In this document: positions 35,598-44,066 of the stretch, piece after piece
Position numbering within the stretch: the first letter of the stretch is position 1
Layout: every line of letters starts with the position of its first letter
Origin: Bacillus sp. BHET2
GTDB lineage: Bacteria > Bacillota > Bacilli > Bacillales > Bacillaceae_B
Reading direction: 5' to 3'
DNA: 64,000 nucleotides
NCBI RefSeq assembly: GCF_005938125.1
Contig: NZ_VCQN01000001.1
Coordinates: 1,054,001 to 1,118,000, forward strand
Made by a program: the position numbers and the translations under genes
The notes under the pieces: generated by a model
What the model was told of the DNA's origin: nothing
The model's database searches: none
The model's input: only the letters and a program-made list of their open reading frames with translations

Positions 35598-35774
35598 TTA
35601 CTTTTCAACACATGTAACATTCCAAGAAAGGATCCGTAACTCCACCTCTGCTGTCCGGTGATGGTTTTCACAGTCTTCAACAGCTTTTTTTAATCCCATT
35701 TTATAAAGCAAGATAATGGTGATCACCATTATGAAAGCAAAGAGTAAGAGTATTGACTTTTGATTCATCTTCAT
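35598..35774 (-). CDS. 58-residue membrane-anchored small protein
   Basis: ATG 35774 is preceded by GGGGGGA at 8 bases. The product starts MKMNQKSILLLFAFIMVITI, with one membrane helix (about residues 7-24), and has a short extracellular tail with two cysteines (EDCENHH and NVTCVEK) that could form a disulfide. I do not recognise it. It sits 45 bases upstream of the GGAGG of the YnfA-like gene on the same strand and may be co-transcribed. Confidence 0.6.
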   Translation of the reverse strand: MKMNQKSILLLFAFIMVITIILLYKMGLKKAVEDCENHHRTAEVELRILSWNVTCVEK

Positions 35775-36081
35775 TCTTTGAATCCCCCCGGAAAAATCTC
35801 TATTATGCTCATTATAGAAAAAAACACCATATTAATCTAGACAAATGGATTAAAAATGGAATATTCAGAAAATACTATTTCTGAAAACCAATCCACCTAC
35901 AGGTTAATATTTTTATTGAAATTTGGACTGATTTGTAAAACGTTTCCCTGAATCAACTATTTTTGTGCTTAATTAAAAGCAGCAACTTTTAAAAAATACA
36001 CTAAATTATGACTTCATGCAGGAAAATTGCGCTTTCATTCGAATTATGTATTATAATACTATTTCTTAAGGGGTAACTGCA
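35775..36081. other. Divergent intergenic region
   Basis: About 300 bases between the small membrane gene (minus) and the MBL-fold gene (plus). No additional gene is seen. TTATGTATTATAAT-like sequence near 36045-36058 may hold the -10 box for the plus-strand gene. An AAACGTTT element near 35939 resembles but does not match a CcpA site. Confidence 0.45.
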
Positions 36082-36858
36082 TTGATCCAATCATTTAAAT
36101 TAAACGTTCAAACATTAGGCCAAAAATTGCCCGTTTATATTTTTCAAGTCGATGATGTTCTAGTGGATACTGGACCGTACAGTATGAAAAATGAAGTTCG
36201 TACCATCTTCAAAGAGCTTCAGATTCAAAGAGTCATTCATACCCACCACCATGAGGATCATACTGGCAATAGCTCTTGGATTGAGAGATTCTATTCCATT
36301 CCTCAGTGGATTCATCCATTAGGGGTAAATAAGTGCAATTCAAGCACTAAACTTCCTTTCTACCGGGCAATGTTCTGGCATAATCGGCCAGCATTCCATC
36401 CTAAGCCTCTAAAGGAAGATGTGTTTGAAACAGAGCACCATTCGTTTCAAATTGTCCATACTCCTGGACACGCTCTGGATCATATCGTTCTGATCGATGA
36501 AGAGAAAGAGATCTGCTTTTCCGGGGATTTATACTTATTTCATTCTCCCACCTCGAATTTCTCATTCGAATCCGTACCGGAATTGATTCGTTCCATAAAC
36601 AAAACGTTGGAGTACTCTTTCAAGGAAGTGTATTGTTCCCATCAAGGATACTTAAAACACGGTAGGGAGCTATTAGAGAAGAAAAGGGACTACCTTCTCC
36701 ATCTTCAAGAGTCTGTCACCAAAGCGTACATGGAGGGGAAAACACCCAAAGAAATTCGCAAGCATTTGCTTCCAAAGAACAAACTCTTTCAATATATCTC
36801 ATTCTTTGAAAATTCACCCTCACATACTGTTAAGTCTATTATTAAAGAAATATCCTAA
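36082..36858 (+). CDS. MBL-fold metallo-hydrolase
   Basis: TTG 36082 follows AAGGGG at 8 bases. The 258-residue protein has the full metal motif HTHHHEDHTGN (residues about 53-63), further ligands in VHTPGHALDHI and CFSGDLYLF, and a C-terminal helical part (YMEGKTPKEIRKHLL) like LACTB2/glyoxalase II relatives. It should hydrolyse a thioester, ester or phosphoester; substrate unknown. A terminator with a GGGACGGATC arm follows 2 bases after the stop. Confidence 0.85.
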   Translation: MIQSFKLNVQTLGQKLPVYIFQVDDVLVDTGPYSMKNEVRTIFKELQIQRVIHTHHHEDHTGNSSWIERFYSIPQWIHPLGVNKCNSSTKLPFYRAMFWHNRPAFHPKPLKEDVFETEHHSFQIVHTPGHALDHIVLIDEEKEICFSGDLYLFHSPTSNFSFESVPELIRSINKTLEYSFKEVYCSHQGYLKHGRELLEKKRDYLLHLQESVTKAYMEGKTPKEIRKHLLPKNKLFQYISFFENSPSHTVKSIIKEIS

Positions 36859-36860
36859 AA

Positions 36861-36894
36861 AAAGATCCGTCTCTTATTGGAGGGACGGATCTTT
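36861..36894. terminator. Bidirectional terminator between MBL-fold and YitT genes
   Basis: AAAGATCCGTC and its exact complement are separated by 12 bases. The right arm region (GAGGGACGGATCTTT) resembles the dispersed GGGACGGACC repeat. Confidence 0.85.
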
Positions 36895-36898
36895 CAAT

Positions 36899-37504
36899 TT
36901 AATGATCAGCAACATGAGCCATTTTCCCCTTTAAGTCAAGTTTACCGATGATATCAACGATTCTTGTCACCACAAACTGACAGGCAATGGCAAACAGAAT
37001 GATCTTCAAATCTACAACGATTCCAGTTAAAAGCAATACAGTTCCATTTATAACAAATAACACTTTACCCGGAGCATACCCTTTAAGTTTTGATATGATA
37101 AGAGCTAAAATATCCATCCCACCTGAAGATGCCCCCATCCTAAATAGGAGTCCTAATCCAATTCCAAATAGGAGGCTCCCGAACAAAAGATCCACGATTA
37201 CAAAAGATATAGTTCCTGTAATATAAGGGGATACGACGTTCACGACACCAGATGTGACCGTTACACAGTACATCGTCCACAAGGCATTCTCTTTTCCCAA
37301 CCATTTAACGGCAGCCCCTAATAAGGCGACATTTAACACCCACAAGGTAATGGCAAATGGGATATGGAGCAAATAATTTAATAGCACACTCACACTTGCA
37401 GCACCACCTGAAGGAATCAAATGGGGAAATAAAAACACAGACATGGCGATGCCTTGGGTACTTGCTGCTACTCCTAAAATCGCACCTTTTCTTAATCCAT
37501 TCAT
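36899..37504 (-). CDS. Short YitT-family membrane protein
   Basis: The 201-residue protein has about six membrane helices and the YitT (DUF161) pattern: MSVFLFPHLIPSGGAASVSVLLNYLL, GLGLLFRMGASSGGMDILALII and GKVLFVINGTVLLLTGIVV. It lacks the C-terminal DUF2179 domain present in the paralogue at 22909. Function is unknown; a membrane transport role is only a family-level guess. Confidence 0.85.
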   Translation of the reverse strand: MNGLRKGAILGVAASTQGIAMSVFLFPHLIPSGGAASVSVLLNYLLHIPFAITLWVLNVALLGAAVKWLGKENALWTMYCVTVTSGVVNVVSPYITGTISFVIVDLLFGSLLFGIGLGLLFRMGASSGGMDILALIISKLKGYAPGKVLFVINGTVLLLTGIVVDLKIILFAIACQFVVTRIVDIIGKLDLKGKMAHVADH

Positions 37505-37590
37505 TTATACATTTCTCCTGATTCTCTAAAGGACTCTATTTCATAGTCTAGTAGCTCTTCAAAGAATCTGCAACATCAGAATGATCGAGA

Positions 37591-38052
37591 TTATTTATGG
37601 ACTACCTGAAACTCTTCACACACTACTAGCATATCTTCATGGAAGATTTGGTTTAATTCTGTTATTTCTGCAGTAAAAAATTCGGTATGTACTTTTCTCC
37701 AATAAGATAAAGACAGATCTCCTTCCCCTTCTTTGCTGGCAAAATCGCTATTGACAGCTTTAAACGGTATAATGCTGACATCTATGGTTTTGGTAATCGC
37801 TTTAGGAACACCTCCATAATCCGTAATCACATTGTACTCCCCAACTTTAGGAAGTGGTTCATTTTCCTTGCCATACAGTATGAACAATGAAGAGGTAGCG
37901 GTTTTCTTACCGTCCATCACAAGACGAGCTAGTTCATCCGCTTCCCCTTCTTCCATACCAAAGTACCAGGATGTATAAGGGATCTCCTTATTGAGATGAT
38001 TATTCGTGTGGAGAAATTGAGTCCACATTTCTATCACTGATTGTCTTTCCAT
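37591..38052 (-). CDS. ASCH-domain protein
   Basis: ATG 38052 is preferred to 38058 since GGGGG then lies 6 bases upstream. The 153-residue protein has the ASCH (PUA-like) fold: WYFGMEEGEADELARLVMDGKKTATSSLF, then KVGEYNVITDYGGVPKAITKTIDVSIIPF and EGEGDLSLSYWRKVHTEFF. ASCH proteins are thought to bind RNA, and some are amidohydrolases of acetylated cytidine. It is on the same strand as ada, 36 bases downstream of that gene. Confidence 0.85.
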   Translation of the reverse strand: MERQSVIEMWTQFLHTNNHLNKEIPYTSWYFGMEEGEADELARLVMDGKKTATSSLFILYGKENEPLPKVGEYNVITDYGGVPKAITKTIDVSIIPFKAVNSDFASKEGEGDLSLSYWRKVHTEFFTAEITELNQIFHEDMLVVCEEFQVVHK

Positions 38053-38093
38053 TTTCATCCCCCTTCAAGCGCACTTTCCATATTTTTACGTGT

Positions 38094-39152
38094 TTATTGT
38101 TTCCTTTCCATCATCTTTTTTTCGTGATCTATCAACCACTTTTTTCTAGCAATACCACCACCGTACCCTGCTAGGTCACCATTCACTCTGATCACCCGGT
38201 GGCAAGGTACGACGACGGCAAGTTGATTATAACCATTTGCCCTAGCCACCGCCCTCACTGCAGATGGCTTCCCAATGGATTCTGCGACCTCTGTGTAAGA
38301 ACGGGTTTCTCCCGAGGGAATTTTCTGAAGTTCTTCCCAAACAGACCTTTGAAATGGAGAACCAATCATATGCAATGGTGTATGAAACTCTAAGGACTCT
38401 CCATTGAAATAGAATCTCAGTTCCTCTTCAATCTTGCAAAGAGGCATCGTACTTCCTGGAATGATCGCAGCTTTTGTCTTCTCTCGTAACCTCTCAACTT
38501 CGAGCTCAAGCCCACGTCGGTCTACGAATTCTAACAAATATAGAGCCTCTTCATCTGAAATTCCAATCATTGGCCCAAGTTTAGTATCTATCCACGCTGC
38601 TTTAAGAACTTGGTTACTTTGAGATAATGCAGGAGATGTTCCCATAATTCGTGAGAAAGCGTCTCTAAACCCGCTGCTTGACTCATACCCTGTCGTAAGT
38701 TGAGCATCTAACACCATCGATCCAGACCGGATTTGCTTCATCGCAATCCCCATCCTTCGGGCTCTGGCATATTCAACAAACGTCATGCCGAACCTTTTCT
38801 TAAATTGTCGACGGGCAGTGGATGAGTCAATGGATAGGTCTTGGAAATCCTTATCCTTCCAGCGTTTTTCCGGATGTTCTTCCACAGCCTCTACCAACTT
38901 TTTCACCACTTCTGATACGCTATTTGGATGCGATAAAGGTTTGCACCTCTTACAAGGACGAAACGATGCGAGAAGTGCCTGTTGAGCTGTTTCATAAAAT
39001 TCGCAGTTCTCGAATTTCGGCTTTCTGGCTGGACATGTGGGTCTGCAGAAAACTCCCGTCGTCTTAACACCCACATAAAATATGCCCTCATATTCGGTTC
39101 TTTTTTTCAGAAGTGCTTGATAATACTCCAATTGTAATTCGTTTGAAACCAT
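38094..39152 (-). CDS. ada: Bifunctional Ada protein: phosphotriester and O6-methylguanine DNA methyltransferase, AraC-type regulator
   Basis: ATG 39152 is chosen for spacing to GGAGGG. The 352-residue protein has the Ada zinc domain (residues about 20-80: GVFCRPTCPARKPKFENC...CKRC, four Cys), an AraC helix-turn-helix domain (about 85-180), and the MGMT/Ogt domain (about 190-345) with the active cysteine in VVPCHRVI. It takes methyl groups from damaged DNA and then activates transcription of the adaptive response. In B. subtilis this is split into AdaA and AdaB; here it is a single fused chain. Confidence 0.93.
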   Translation of the reverse strand: MVSNELQLEYYQALLKKRTEYEGIFYVGVKTTGVFCRPTCPARKPKFENCEFYETAQQALLASFRPCKRCKPLSHPNSVSEVVKKLVEAVEEHPEKRWKDKDFQDLSIDSSTARRQFKKRFGMTFVEYARARRMGIAMKQIRSGSMVLDAQLTTGYESSSGFRDAFSRIMGTSPALSQSNQVLKAAWIDTKLGPMIGISDEEALYLLEFVDRRGLELEVERLREKTKAAIIPGSTMPLCKIEEELRFYFNGESLEFHTPLHMIGSPFQRSVWEELQKIPSGETRSYTEVAESIGKPSAVRAVARANGYNQLAVVVPCHRVIRVNGDLAGYGGGIARKKWLIDHEKKMMERKQ

Positions 39153-39279
39153 TCTCATCCCTCCACATTTTCTTCATAGCTACAGTATAGCTATCAATAG
39201 AACAAGATGTCGCCGAAAATCAGGCATCTATTTTTTGTTCTACTTATATAACGTAAGGGTAATTTCTAGAAAACCGCTC

Positions 39280-39828
39280 TTATTTCTCCACCTCAACTAC
39301 AATATCCCCAATGAATTCACCTCTATTTTCAATCGTTATCTTCCATATCCCGGCTTTTTCAAATGAGAGAGTAAGTGGAACAGAATAGGCCTCTTTATTG
39401 AATGAGACTAGCTTTCCTTCGTCTAAATCAATCTGTTTTCGATTTTCTTCATTTCCTTTTTCCTTGAATACAATTGTCATGTCATCATATTGACTCCAAA
39501 CTAACAACGACGTCTTGTAATCCTTTTTTGCAATAGGTGTCCCCTCAAATGCTATCGCAACTTTATTCTCTTCACCTTGAAATAGTTCAACATCTCCGTT
39601 CTTATCCTCAATCTGTATAATCGCATTTTCTCGCCATTTCTCACCTGCTGACACGAAGTAATTCATGATGAATAGAATACCTGACACCACAGTCAACGCA
39701 ATAATACTATTTCGAAACGAATTTGTTTTCTTGAAAGAATTCATCAATTCCGATTGCGGGGCAAGCCTTCTAGCTATCAGAAACACTCCCACAATCACCA
39801 GCAACAAACACCCCAATACTAAGAACAT
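39280..39828 (-). CDS. Membrane-anchored hypothetical protein
   Basis: ATG 39828 follows GAAGGGGG at 8 bases. The 182-residue protein has two membrane helices near the N-terminus (FLVLGCLLLVIVGVFLIA and SIIALTVVSGILFIMNYFV), then an extracellular beta-rich domain (about 70-182) ending SFEKAGIWKITIENRGEFIGDIVVEV, which looks like an Ig-like or cupredoxin-like sandwich. I do not recognise the family. Confidence 0.7.
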   Translation of the reverse strand: MFLVLGCLLLVIVGVFLIARRLAPQSELMNSFKKTNSFRNSIIALTVVSGILFIMNYFVSAGEKWRENAIIQIEDKNGDVELFQGEENKVAIAFEGTPIAKKDYKTSLLVWSQYDDMTIVFKEKGNEENRKQIDLDEGKLVSFNKEAYSVPLTLSFEKAGIWKITIENRGEFIGDIVVEVEK

Positions 39829-39907
39829 GTAAAAACCCCCTTCGACAATCCATCTATCATACATACGAGTTCATTCCACTAAACGTTTCACATTTCTTCC
39901 ATTTAGA

Positions 39908-39919
39908 GGGACGGACCTT
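39908..39919 (+). repeat. Single copy of the GGGACGGACCTT repeat
   Basis: The 12-base core lies alone in the gap between divergent genes, about 90 bases before the start at 40012. Confidence 0.75.
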
Positions 39920-40011
39920 CGTTATTTTTTCTTATTAAAGAAGGGATTTCATTGAAGAATGGAAAATGTATATCTATAGCAACTAAACTAACTATGTAGG
40001 GAGTTCTTCAT

Positions 40012-40920
40012 ATGAAACTTACCGAACATCAATGGAGTCAAGCAAAAACTTATATCAAAGAACATGCCAGACCTCTTGAACAGAAATTATTCAACTTTTA
40101 TTTTGAAGAAGGCAGTAAAGAAGAAGCCATTAAAGAATTATCACGCTTCCAGAATCCGGACGGAGGTTTCGGTCAATCCATCGAACCTGATTTCCGGCTG
40201 GACATCTCGTCTCCCCTTGCCACCACCATCGGATTGCAGCATGCGAAGGACCTGCAACTATCCATCAGTCACCCTATTGTCCTAAAGGCAATGGATTATT
40301 TACAAAACACCTATGATGAAGATATCAAAGGTTGGAACGCCGTGCCAAAAGAAGTCAATTCTGTTCCCCATGCACCTTGGTGGCACTTTGACTTGGAAAA
40401 GGGGCATTGTGGTGTTCAAACCAATTGGGCAAACCCAAACGCTGAAATCGTGGGATATTTCCATTTATTTCAGTCGAAGCATCCTCGACTTCAAGAGTGG
40501 ACTGAAAAAGCAGTGAAAGAACTTTCAACATTGCCAAAACCGATTGAAATGCATGATTTTCTTTGTTATCAACGATTATTACAGGAAGTTAGTGGCGACA
40601 CGAAATCGTATCTTCTCAAAGTTCTTTCCTCCAGTGTCAGGGGAACGGTTTGCACAGATCCATTACGCTGGCATGAATACGTGGCGAAACCGATCCAGGT
40701 AGCAAGTGCACCTTCCTCACCTTTTTATGAATTACTGGAAAATGAAGTATATCTGCAACTGGATAATGAGATAAATACTCAACATGCTGAAGGTTACTGG
40801 CAGCCCAACTGGTCCTGGTTTGGGCAATTCGAAGAGACTTGGCCAATTGCTGAAAGGGAATGGAAAGGCATTTTGACCCTGGGGATGCTAAGAGTATTCA
40901 ATGCTTACCAACTTAAATGA
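40012..40920 (+). CDS. Alpha/alpha-toroid (terpenoid cyclase/prenyltransferase-like) hypothetical protein
   Basis: The 302-residue soluble protein has the repeat typical of cyclase and prenyltransferase toroids (FQNPDGGFGQSIEPDFRLDISSPLATTIGLQHAK, then similar helical pairs). The DxDD cyclase motif is not seen, so catalysis as a terpene cyclase is unlikely. TAGGGAG precedes ATG 40012. Function unknown. It is followed by a perfect terminator. Confidence 0.65.
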   Translation: MKLTEHQWSQAKTYIKEHARPLEQKLFNFYFEEGSKEEAIKELSRFQNPDGGFGQSIEPDFRLDISSPLATTIGLQHAKDLQLSISHPIVLKAMDYLQNTYDEDIKGWNAVPKEVNSVPHAPWWHFDLEKGHCGVQTNWANPNAEIVGYFHLFQSKHPRLQEWTEKAVKELSTLPKPIEMHDFLCYQRLLQEVSGDTKSYLLKVLSSSVRGTVCTDPLRWHEYVAKPIQVASAPSSPFYELLENEVYLQLDNEINTQHAEGYWQPNWSWFGQFEETWPIAEREWKGILTLGMLRVFNAYQLK

Positions 40921-40980
40921 ATGACTCGAATTCACCGAAACGTGTAAAGTTCTCTTGATATGTCATAAAGCATATTGTAA

Positions 40981-41014
40981 AAAATCTCCGGAAGACGTTT
41001 CTTCCGGAGATTTT
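40981..41014. terminator. Terminator between convergent toroid protein and mhqD-like genes
   Basis: AAAATCTCCGGAAG and its complement flank a 6-base loop with T-runs on both strands. Confidence 0.88.
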
Positions 41015-41020
41015 ACCACC

Positions 41021-41626
41021 TTATTGATATTTCTTCCCGAACCATAGCTTCGCTTCATCTACTTCTTCACGGCGAAGTTCATGTCCACCTTCTGTCCAAA
41101 ACTCTGTAACAGGGGAGTGGGCATTCTGAAGATTTCTTATCAGTTCTTTTGTTTCTTCCATCGGAATAAGGGGATCTCGTTTTCCAGCTCCTACAAATAC
41201 AGAAACCTTACTTAAGTCAGGCAGGTCGACTCCCCGTATAGGAACCATCGCATGAAATAGGATCCCTCCTCTTAATGCATCTTCTACGTGATACATTAAG
41301 CTTGCCGCAATATTGGCTCCGTTGGAATAGCCTAATGCCACAACATTATTGCGATCGAATCCATACTCAATGGCACTTTCCTCAATAAATTCATTCAATT
41401 CGTTCGTACGGAATAGTAAATCTTCTTCATCAAATACTCCTTCTCGTAAACGGGCGAAATAGCGGGCCATCCCGTTTTCATCCACATTCCCTTTCACACT
41501 TAGTACAGCAGCTTCCGGTGCAATCATTTCGGCTAGTGGGAGTAAATCACGCTCATCTCCACCGGTACCATGGAGTAACAAGAGAGTAGGTAACTCCTTT
41601 TTTCCTTGTTTGAAAATATGTTTCAA
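41021..41626 (-). CDS. mhqD: Carboxylesterase/phospholipase-like hydrolase of the mhqO-mhqD operon
   Basis: TTG 41626 follows AAGGAGG at 8 bases. The 201-residue alpha/beta hydrolase has LLLLHGTGGDERDLLPLAEM, the nucleophile elbow ALGYSNGANIAASL and the C-terminal His in EGGHELRREE. It matches MhqD of B. subtilis, which works with a ring-cleaving dioxygenase in resistance to methylhydroquinone and other quinones. It starts 13 bases after the dioxygenase stop, so the two form an operon. Confidence 0.85.
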   Translation of the reverse strand: MKHIFKQGKKELPTLLLLHGTGGDERDLLPLAEMIAPEAAVLSVKGNVDENGMARYFARLREGVFDEEDLLFRTNELNEFIEESAIEYGFDRNNVVALGYSNGANIAASLMYHVEDALRGGILFHAMVPIRGVDLPDLSKVSVFVGAGKRDPLIPMEETKELIRNLQNAHSPVTEFWTEGGHELRREEVDEAKLWFGKKYQ

Positions 41627-41639
41627 GTCATCGTCCTCC

Positions 41640-42620
41640 TTATTCTTTCGTATCCAATGGCTTTAATTTCGCTTCAATGGATTCTCGTTGTGCTTCAAAA
41701 TAAGGTGGAAGAGATAAATTCTCACCTAATGAATTGAAATCCTCATCCGTTTCAAATCCAGGACCATCTGTTGCAAGTTCAAATAGGATTCCGTTCGGTT
41801 CACGGAAATATAAGGAACGGAAGTAGTACCGTTCAACAAAGCCTGAATTCGGTAAGCGGTTTTCTGTTATCCATTTAACCCATTTTTGTAATTCGTTTTC
41901 ATCCTCCACACGGAATGCAACGTGGTGGACACTTCCTCTTCCTGGTCTTTCCTCTTTTAGATCACTTCGTTCTTCAAGGAACACCTCTGCACCAGTTCCC
42001 CCTTCACCTGTTTCAAATACACGAATGTCCGGCTGTCCGGCTATATCAGAAGGAAAGCTTCTTGTCTCTTTAAAGCCTAATACGTCCCTCAGGACAATCG
42101 CAGTGTTCTCTGCCACTGAAACAGTTAAGGTGATAGGGCCAAGACCTACCACACCATGCTCTACGGGAACGGGACTGTTATCCCAAGGCTTTCCACCGGG
42201 TACCCCTCTGTTTTTTTCATCAGACACAAGCATGAGGCGTTGTCCTTCGAAATCTTGGAATCGTAAGGTTGCACGACCACTTTGGTGTGAAATCTCATCA
42301 TGCTCAACACCCAATTCTTCAAACCGGCGCTTCCAATAATCCAATGAAACATCAGAGTTCACTCGAAGTGACGTTAAAGAAATACTGTTCGTACCTTTAT
42401 ATGTGTGACCTGCATGCGGGATTTCAAAAAAGGTAAGGTCCGTCCCTGGATTTCCTCTTTCATCAGCATAGAAAAGATGATAAACAGACGTATCGTCTTG
42501 ATTAATGGACTTCTTCACTAGTCGAAGACCGAGGGTTTTAGTATAAAATTCATAGTTTTTCTTTGCATTTGCAGTAATGGCAGAAACATGATGCTGCCCT
42601 TTTAATGGTTTTAAATTCAT
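41640..42620 (-). CDS. mhqO: Ring-cleaving extradiol dioxygenase
   Basis: ATG 42620 follows AAGGAG at 10 bases. The 326-residue protein has two glyoxalase/VOC domains (about 5-135 and 150-270): GQHHVSAITANAKKNYEFYTKTLGLRLVKKS with a metal His, GSVHHVAFRVEDENE with the second His, and ILFELATDGPGF with the metal Glu. It matches MhqO/LinE-type hydroquinone dioxygenases. An MhqR-like palindrome lies 58 bases upstream, so induction by quinones or diamide is likely. Confidence 0.88.
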   Translation of the reverse strand: MNLKPLKGQHHVSAITANAKKNYEFYTKTLGLRLVKKSINQDDTSVYHLFYADERGNPGTDLTFFEIPHAGHTYKGTNSISLTSLRVNSDVSLDYWKRRFEELGVEHDEISHQSGRATLRFQDFEGQRLMLVSDEKNRGVPGGKPWDNSPVPVEHGVVGLGPITLTVSVAENTAIVLRDVLGFKETRSFPSDIAGQPDIRVFETGEGGTGAEVFLEERSDLKEERPGRGSVHHVAFRVEDENELQKWVKWITENRLPNSGFVERYYFRSLYFREPNGILFELATDGPGFETDEDFNSLGENLSLPPYFEAQRESIEAKLKPLDTKE

Positions 42621-42677
42621 CGGACATTCACTCCTTAAGTGATAGTATTTCCTTCTAATTTCATCATACACACTTTT

Positions 42678-42695
42678 TATCTTTAATTCAAGATA
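42678..42695 (-). promoter_or_regulatory. Probable MhqR operator
   Basis: TATCTTTAATTCAAGATA is a palindrome with TATCTT/AAGATA arms. It closely follows the known MhqR site pattern (tATCTcgaAtTCgAGATaa) and is placed just upstream of mhqO. Confidence 0.65.
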
Positions 42696-42770
42696 TTTAA
42701 TTTCAAAGCTTTTTTTCTGTCGTTTTTACTATATTTAGTCAAAAACATTAGTCATTTCAACAAATAAAAA

Positions 42771-42926
42771 GCTCTTTTCGCAAAGATTATTGTTATCTAT
42801 CATAGGAGGTGCCAATGCTCTGTCTATGAGTGATTGCGATAGATGGTGAGGGGAACGGCTTCGCTTTCCGGCGGAGATCAAATAGCACTCGCTATCTTCA
42901 ATAGCAACAATGTTTACGAAAAGAGC
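42771..42926. repeat. 156-base MITE-like element with imperfect 26-base terminal inverted repeats
   Basis: The left end (GCTCTTTTCGCAAAGATTAT...) and the complement of the right end (GCTCTTTTCGTAAACATTGT...) agree at 22 of 26 bases. Short A-runs flank both sides. No gene is inside. No transposase is seen in the window. Confidence 0.65.
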
Positions 42927-42933
42927 CAAAAAA

Positions 42934-42966
42934 AAGCACCTATACCTAAAGTACAAATGCTTTTTA
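42934..42966 (-). terminator. Imperfect terminator hairpin after the second RsbR paralogue
   Basis: On the minus strand AAAAGCA and TGCTTTT close an imperfect stem with eight T at its end, 11 bases past the stop. Confidence 0.6.
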
Positions 42967-42976
42967 AAATGGTTCA

Positions 42977-43822
42977 CTATTCAACTTCATTGTTTTTTAT
43001 TGTGAGAGCTTGTGACAATGTTGATGTGATTGTAAGATTTTCAAAATTCAAGCCAAGCTGGACAGCTGTTTGGGCAATTTCCGGACGTAACCCTGAAAGA
43101 ATCGGTTTAACACCGATAAGCTGGAGGGCGTCGATTAATTGAAAAATTTGATGAGCAACCATCGTATCAATTAACACAACACCTGATAAATCGATAAACA
43201 GAAGGGACACTTCTTTATTGACACATTGTTCAAGAGCATTCTCTAAAATCAGTTCTGCTCTCGTTGGATCAATGTTACCGACAAGGGGTAATAGTGCAGT
43301 GTTGGAATTCAAGCTAATAATCGGGGAGCTTAATTCATTTATCACTTCCTGCTGTGATTGAATTTGCTGATCGACTACCTCAGTCTGAAGTTCCACATAT
43401 CGGAGCATCACACGGTCGAAGGCTTCTATTATGACATTGTTCCATATGTTGAATTGTTCAAATATGTTTTCCTCCAAATGAGTTTTGGCATATTCCTTCA
43501 AGAACTCCAGGTATTGATTTCTCACCCGCATGAACTCTTTAAGAATAGAGTGATTGGGAGTATTCAAATGTTCTTTATCAGTAGCGATGGATAACACCCA
43601 TTCATCGATTTTCTGATTAAAGGTTTCTTTATCCTCCGCAAAGACGTTGCAAAGAATTCCATGAAATTCGAAGTTTTGATTTTTCAATGTTTCAACCACC
43701 TTTGGATCAGTGGATGAATACACACCTGTTGCTGCATTTTTATCAAGTGAATCATACCATTCGTCTGTTAACTGACGGGCTTTACTCAATAAATATGTAT
43801 ATAAGTCTTTATTTCGATGCAT
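42977..43822 (-). CDS. RsbR-family stressosome protein with intact STAS phosphosite
   Basis: The 281-residue protein has an N-terminal helical sensor domain (about 1-150) and a C-terminal STAS domain (about 165-275) with SLNSNTALLPLVGNIDPTRAELIL, FIDLSGVVLIDTMVAHQIF and ILSGLRPEIAQ. The D-T in the LIDTMVAH loop is the expected phosphoacceptor, matching RsbR T205. It would join the stressosome that controls RsbT and sigma-B. GGAGG precedes the ATG. No rsbS, rsbT or sigB genes lie nearby. Confidence 0.9.
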   Translation of the reverse strand: MHRNKDLYTYLLSKARQLTDEWYDSLDKNAATGVYSSTDPKVVETLKNQNFEFHGILCNVFAEDKETFNQKIDEWVLSIATDKEHLNTPNHSILKEFMRVRNQYLEFLKEYAKTHLEENIFEQFNIWNNVIIEAFDRVMLRYVELQTEVVDQQIQSQQEVINELSSPIISLNSNTALLPLVGNIDPTRAELILENALEQCVNKEVSLLFIDLSGVVLIDTMVAHQIFQLIDALQLIGVKPILSGLRPEIAQTAVQLGLNFENLTITSTLSQALTIKNNEVE

Positions 43823-44066
43823 GTATGATTCCTCCTATGATTTCCATCCAATTTATCAACTTTCTTCCCTATTTCACGTTATGTGTAGTCGGGAAATCAT
43901 ACTCTAAACCAAGTGACGCTTTAACTTATCATTTAGTCCTCAAGAATCTTTTGACATTTCTCATGCCAACCACCATTATATAACACTTACATACGTCATT
44001 TCCATTCAGAGCGTTTATAATTACCCAACCTATTCGATGAAGTATAAAATAGCCTAGGTAAGAAAT

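Noticed and set aside
35935-35955. CcpA (cre)-like AAACGTTT element before the MBL-fold gene
   Set aside because: The central CG is shifted by one base from the cre consensus, so the match is not good enough.
42435-42447. A copy of AGGTCCGTCCCT inside mhqO
   Set aside because: It lies in the coding region and encodes part of the conserved NPGTDLTFF segment of the dioxygenase family, so it is explained by the protein and not counted as a dispersed repeat copy.
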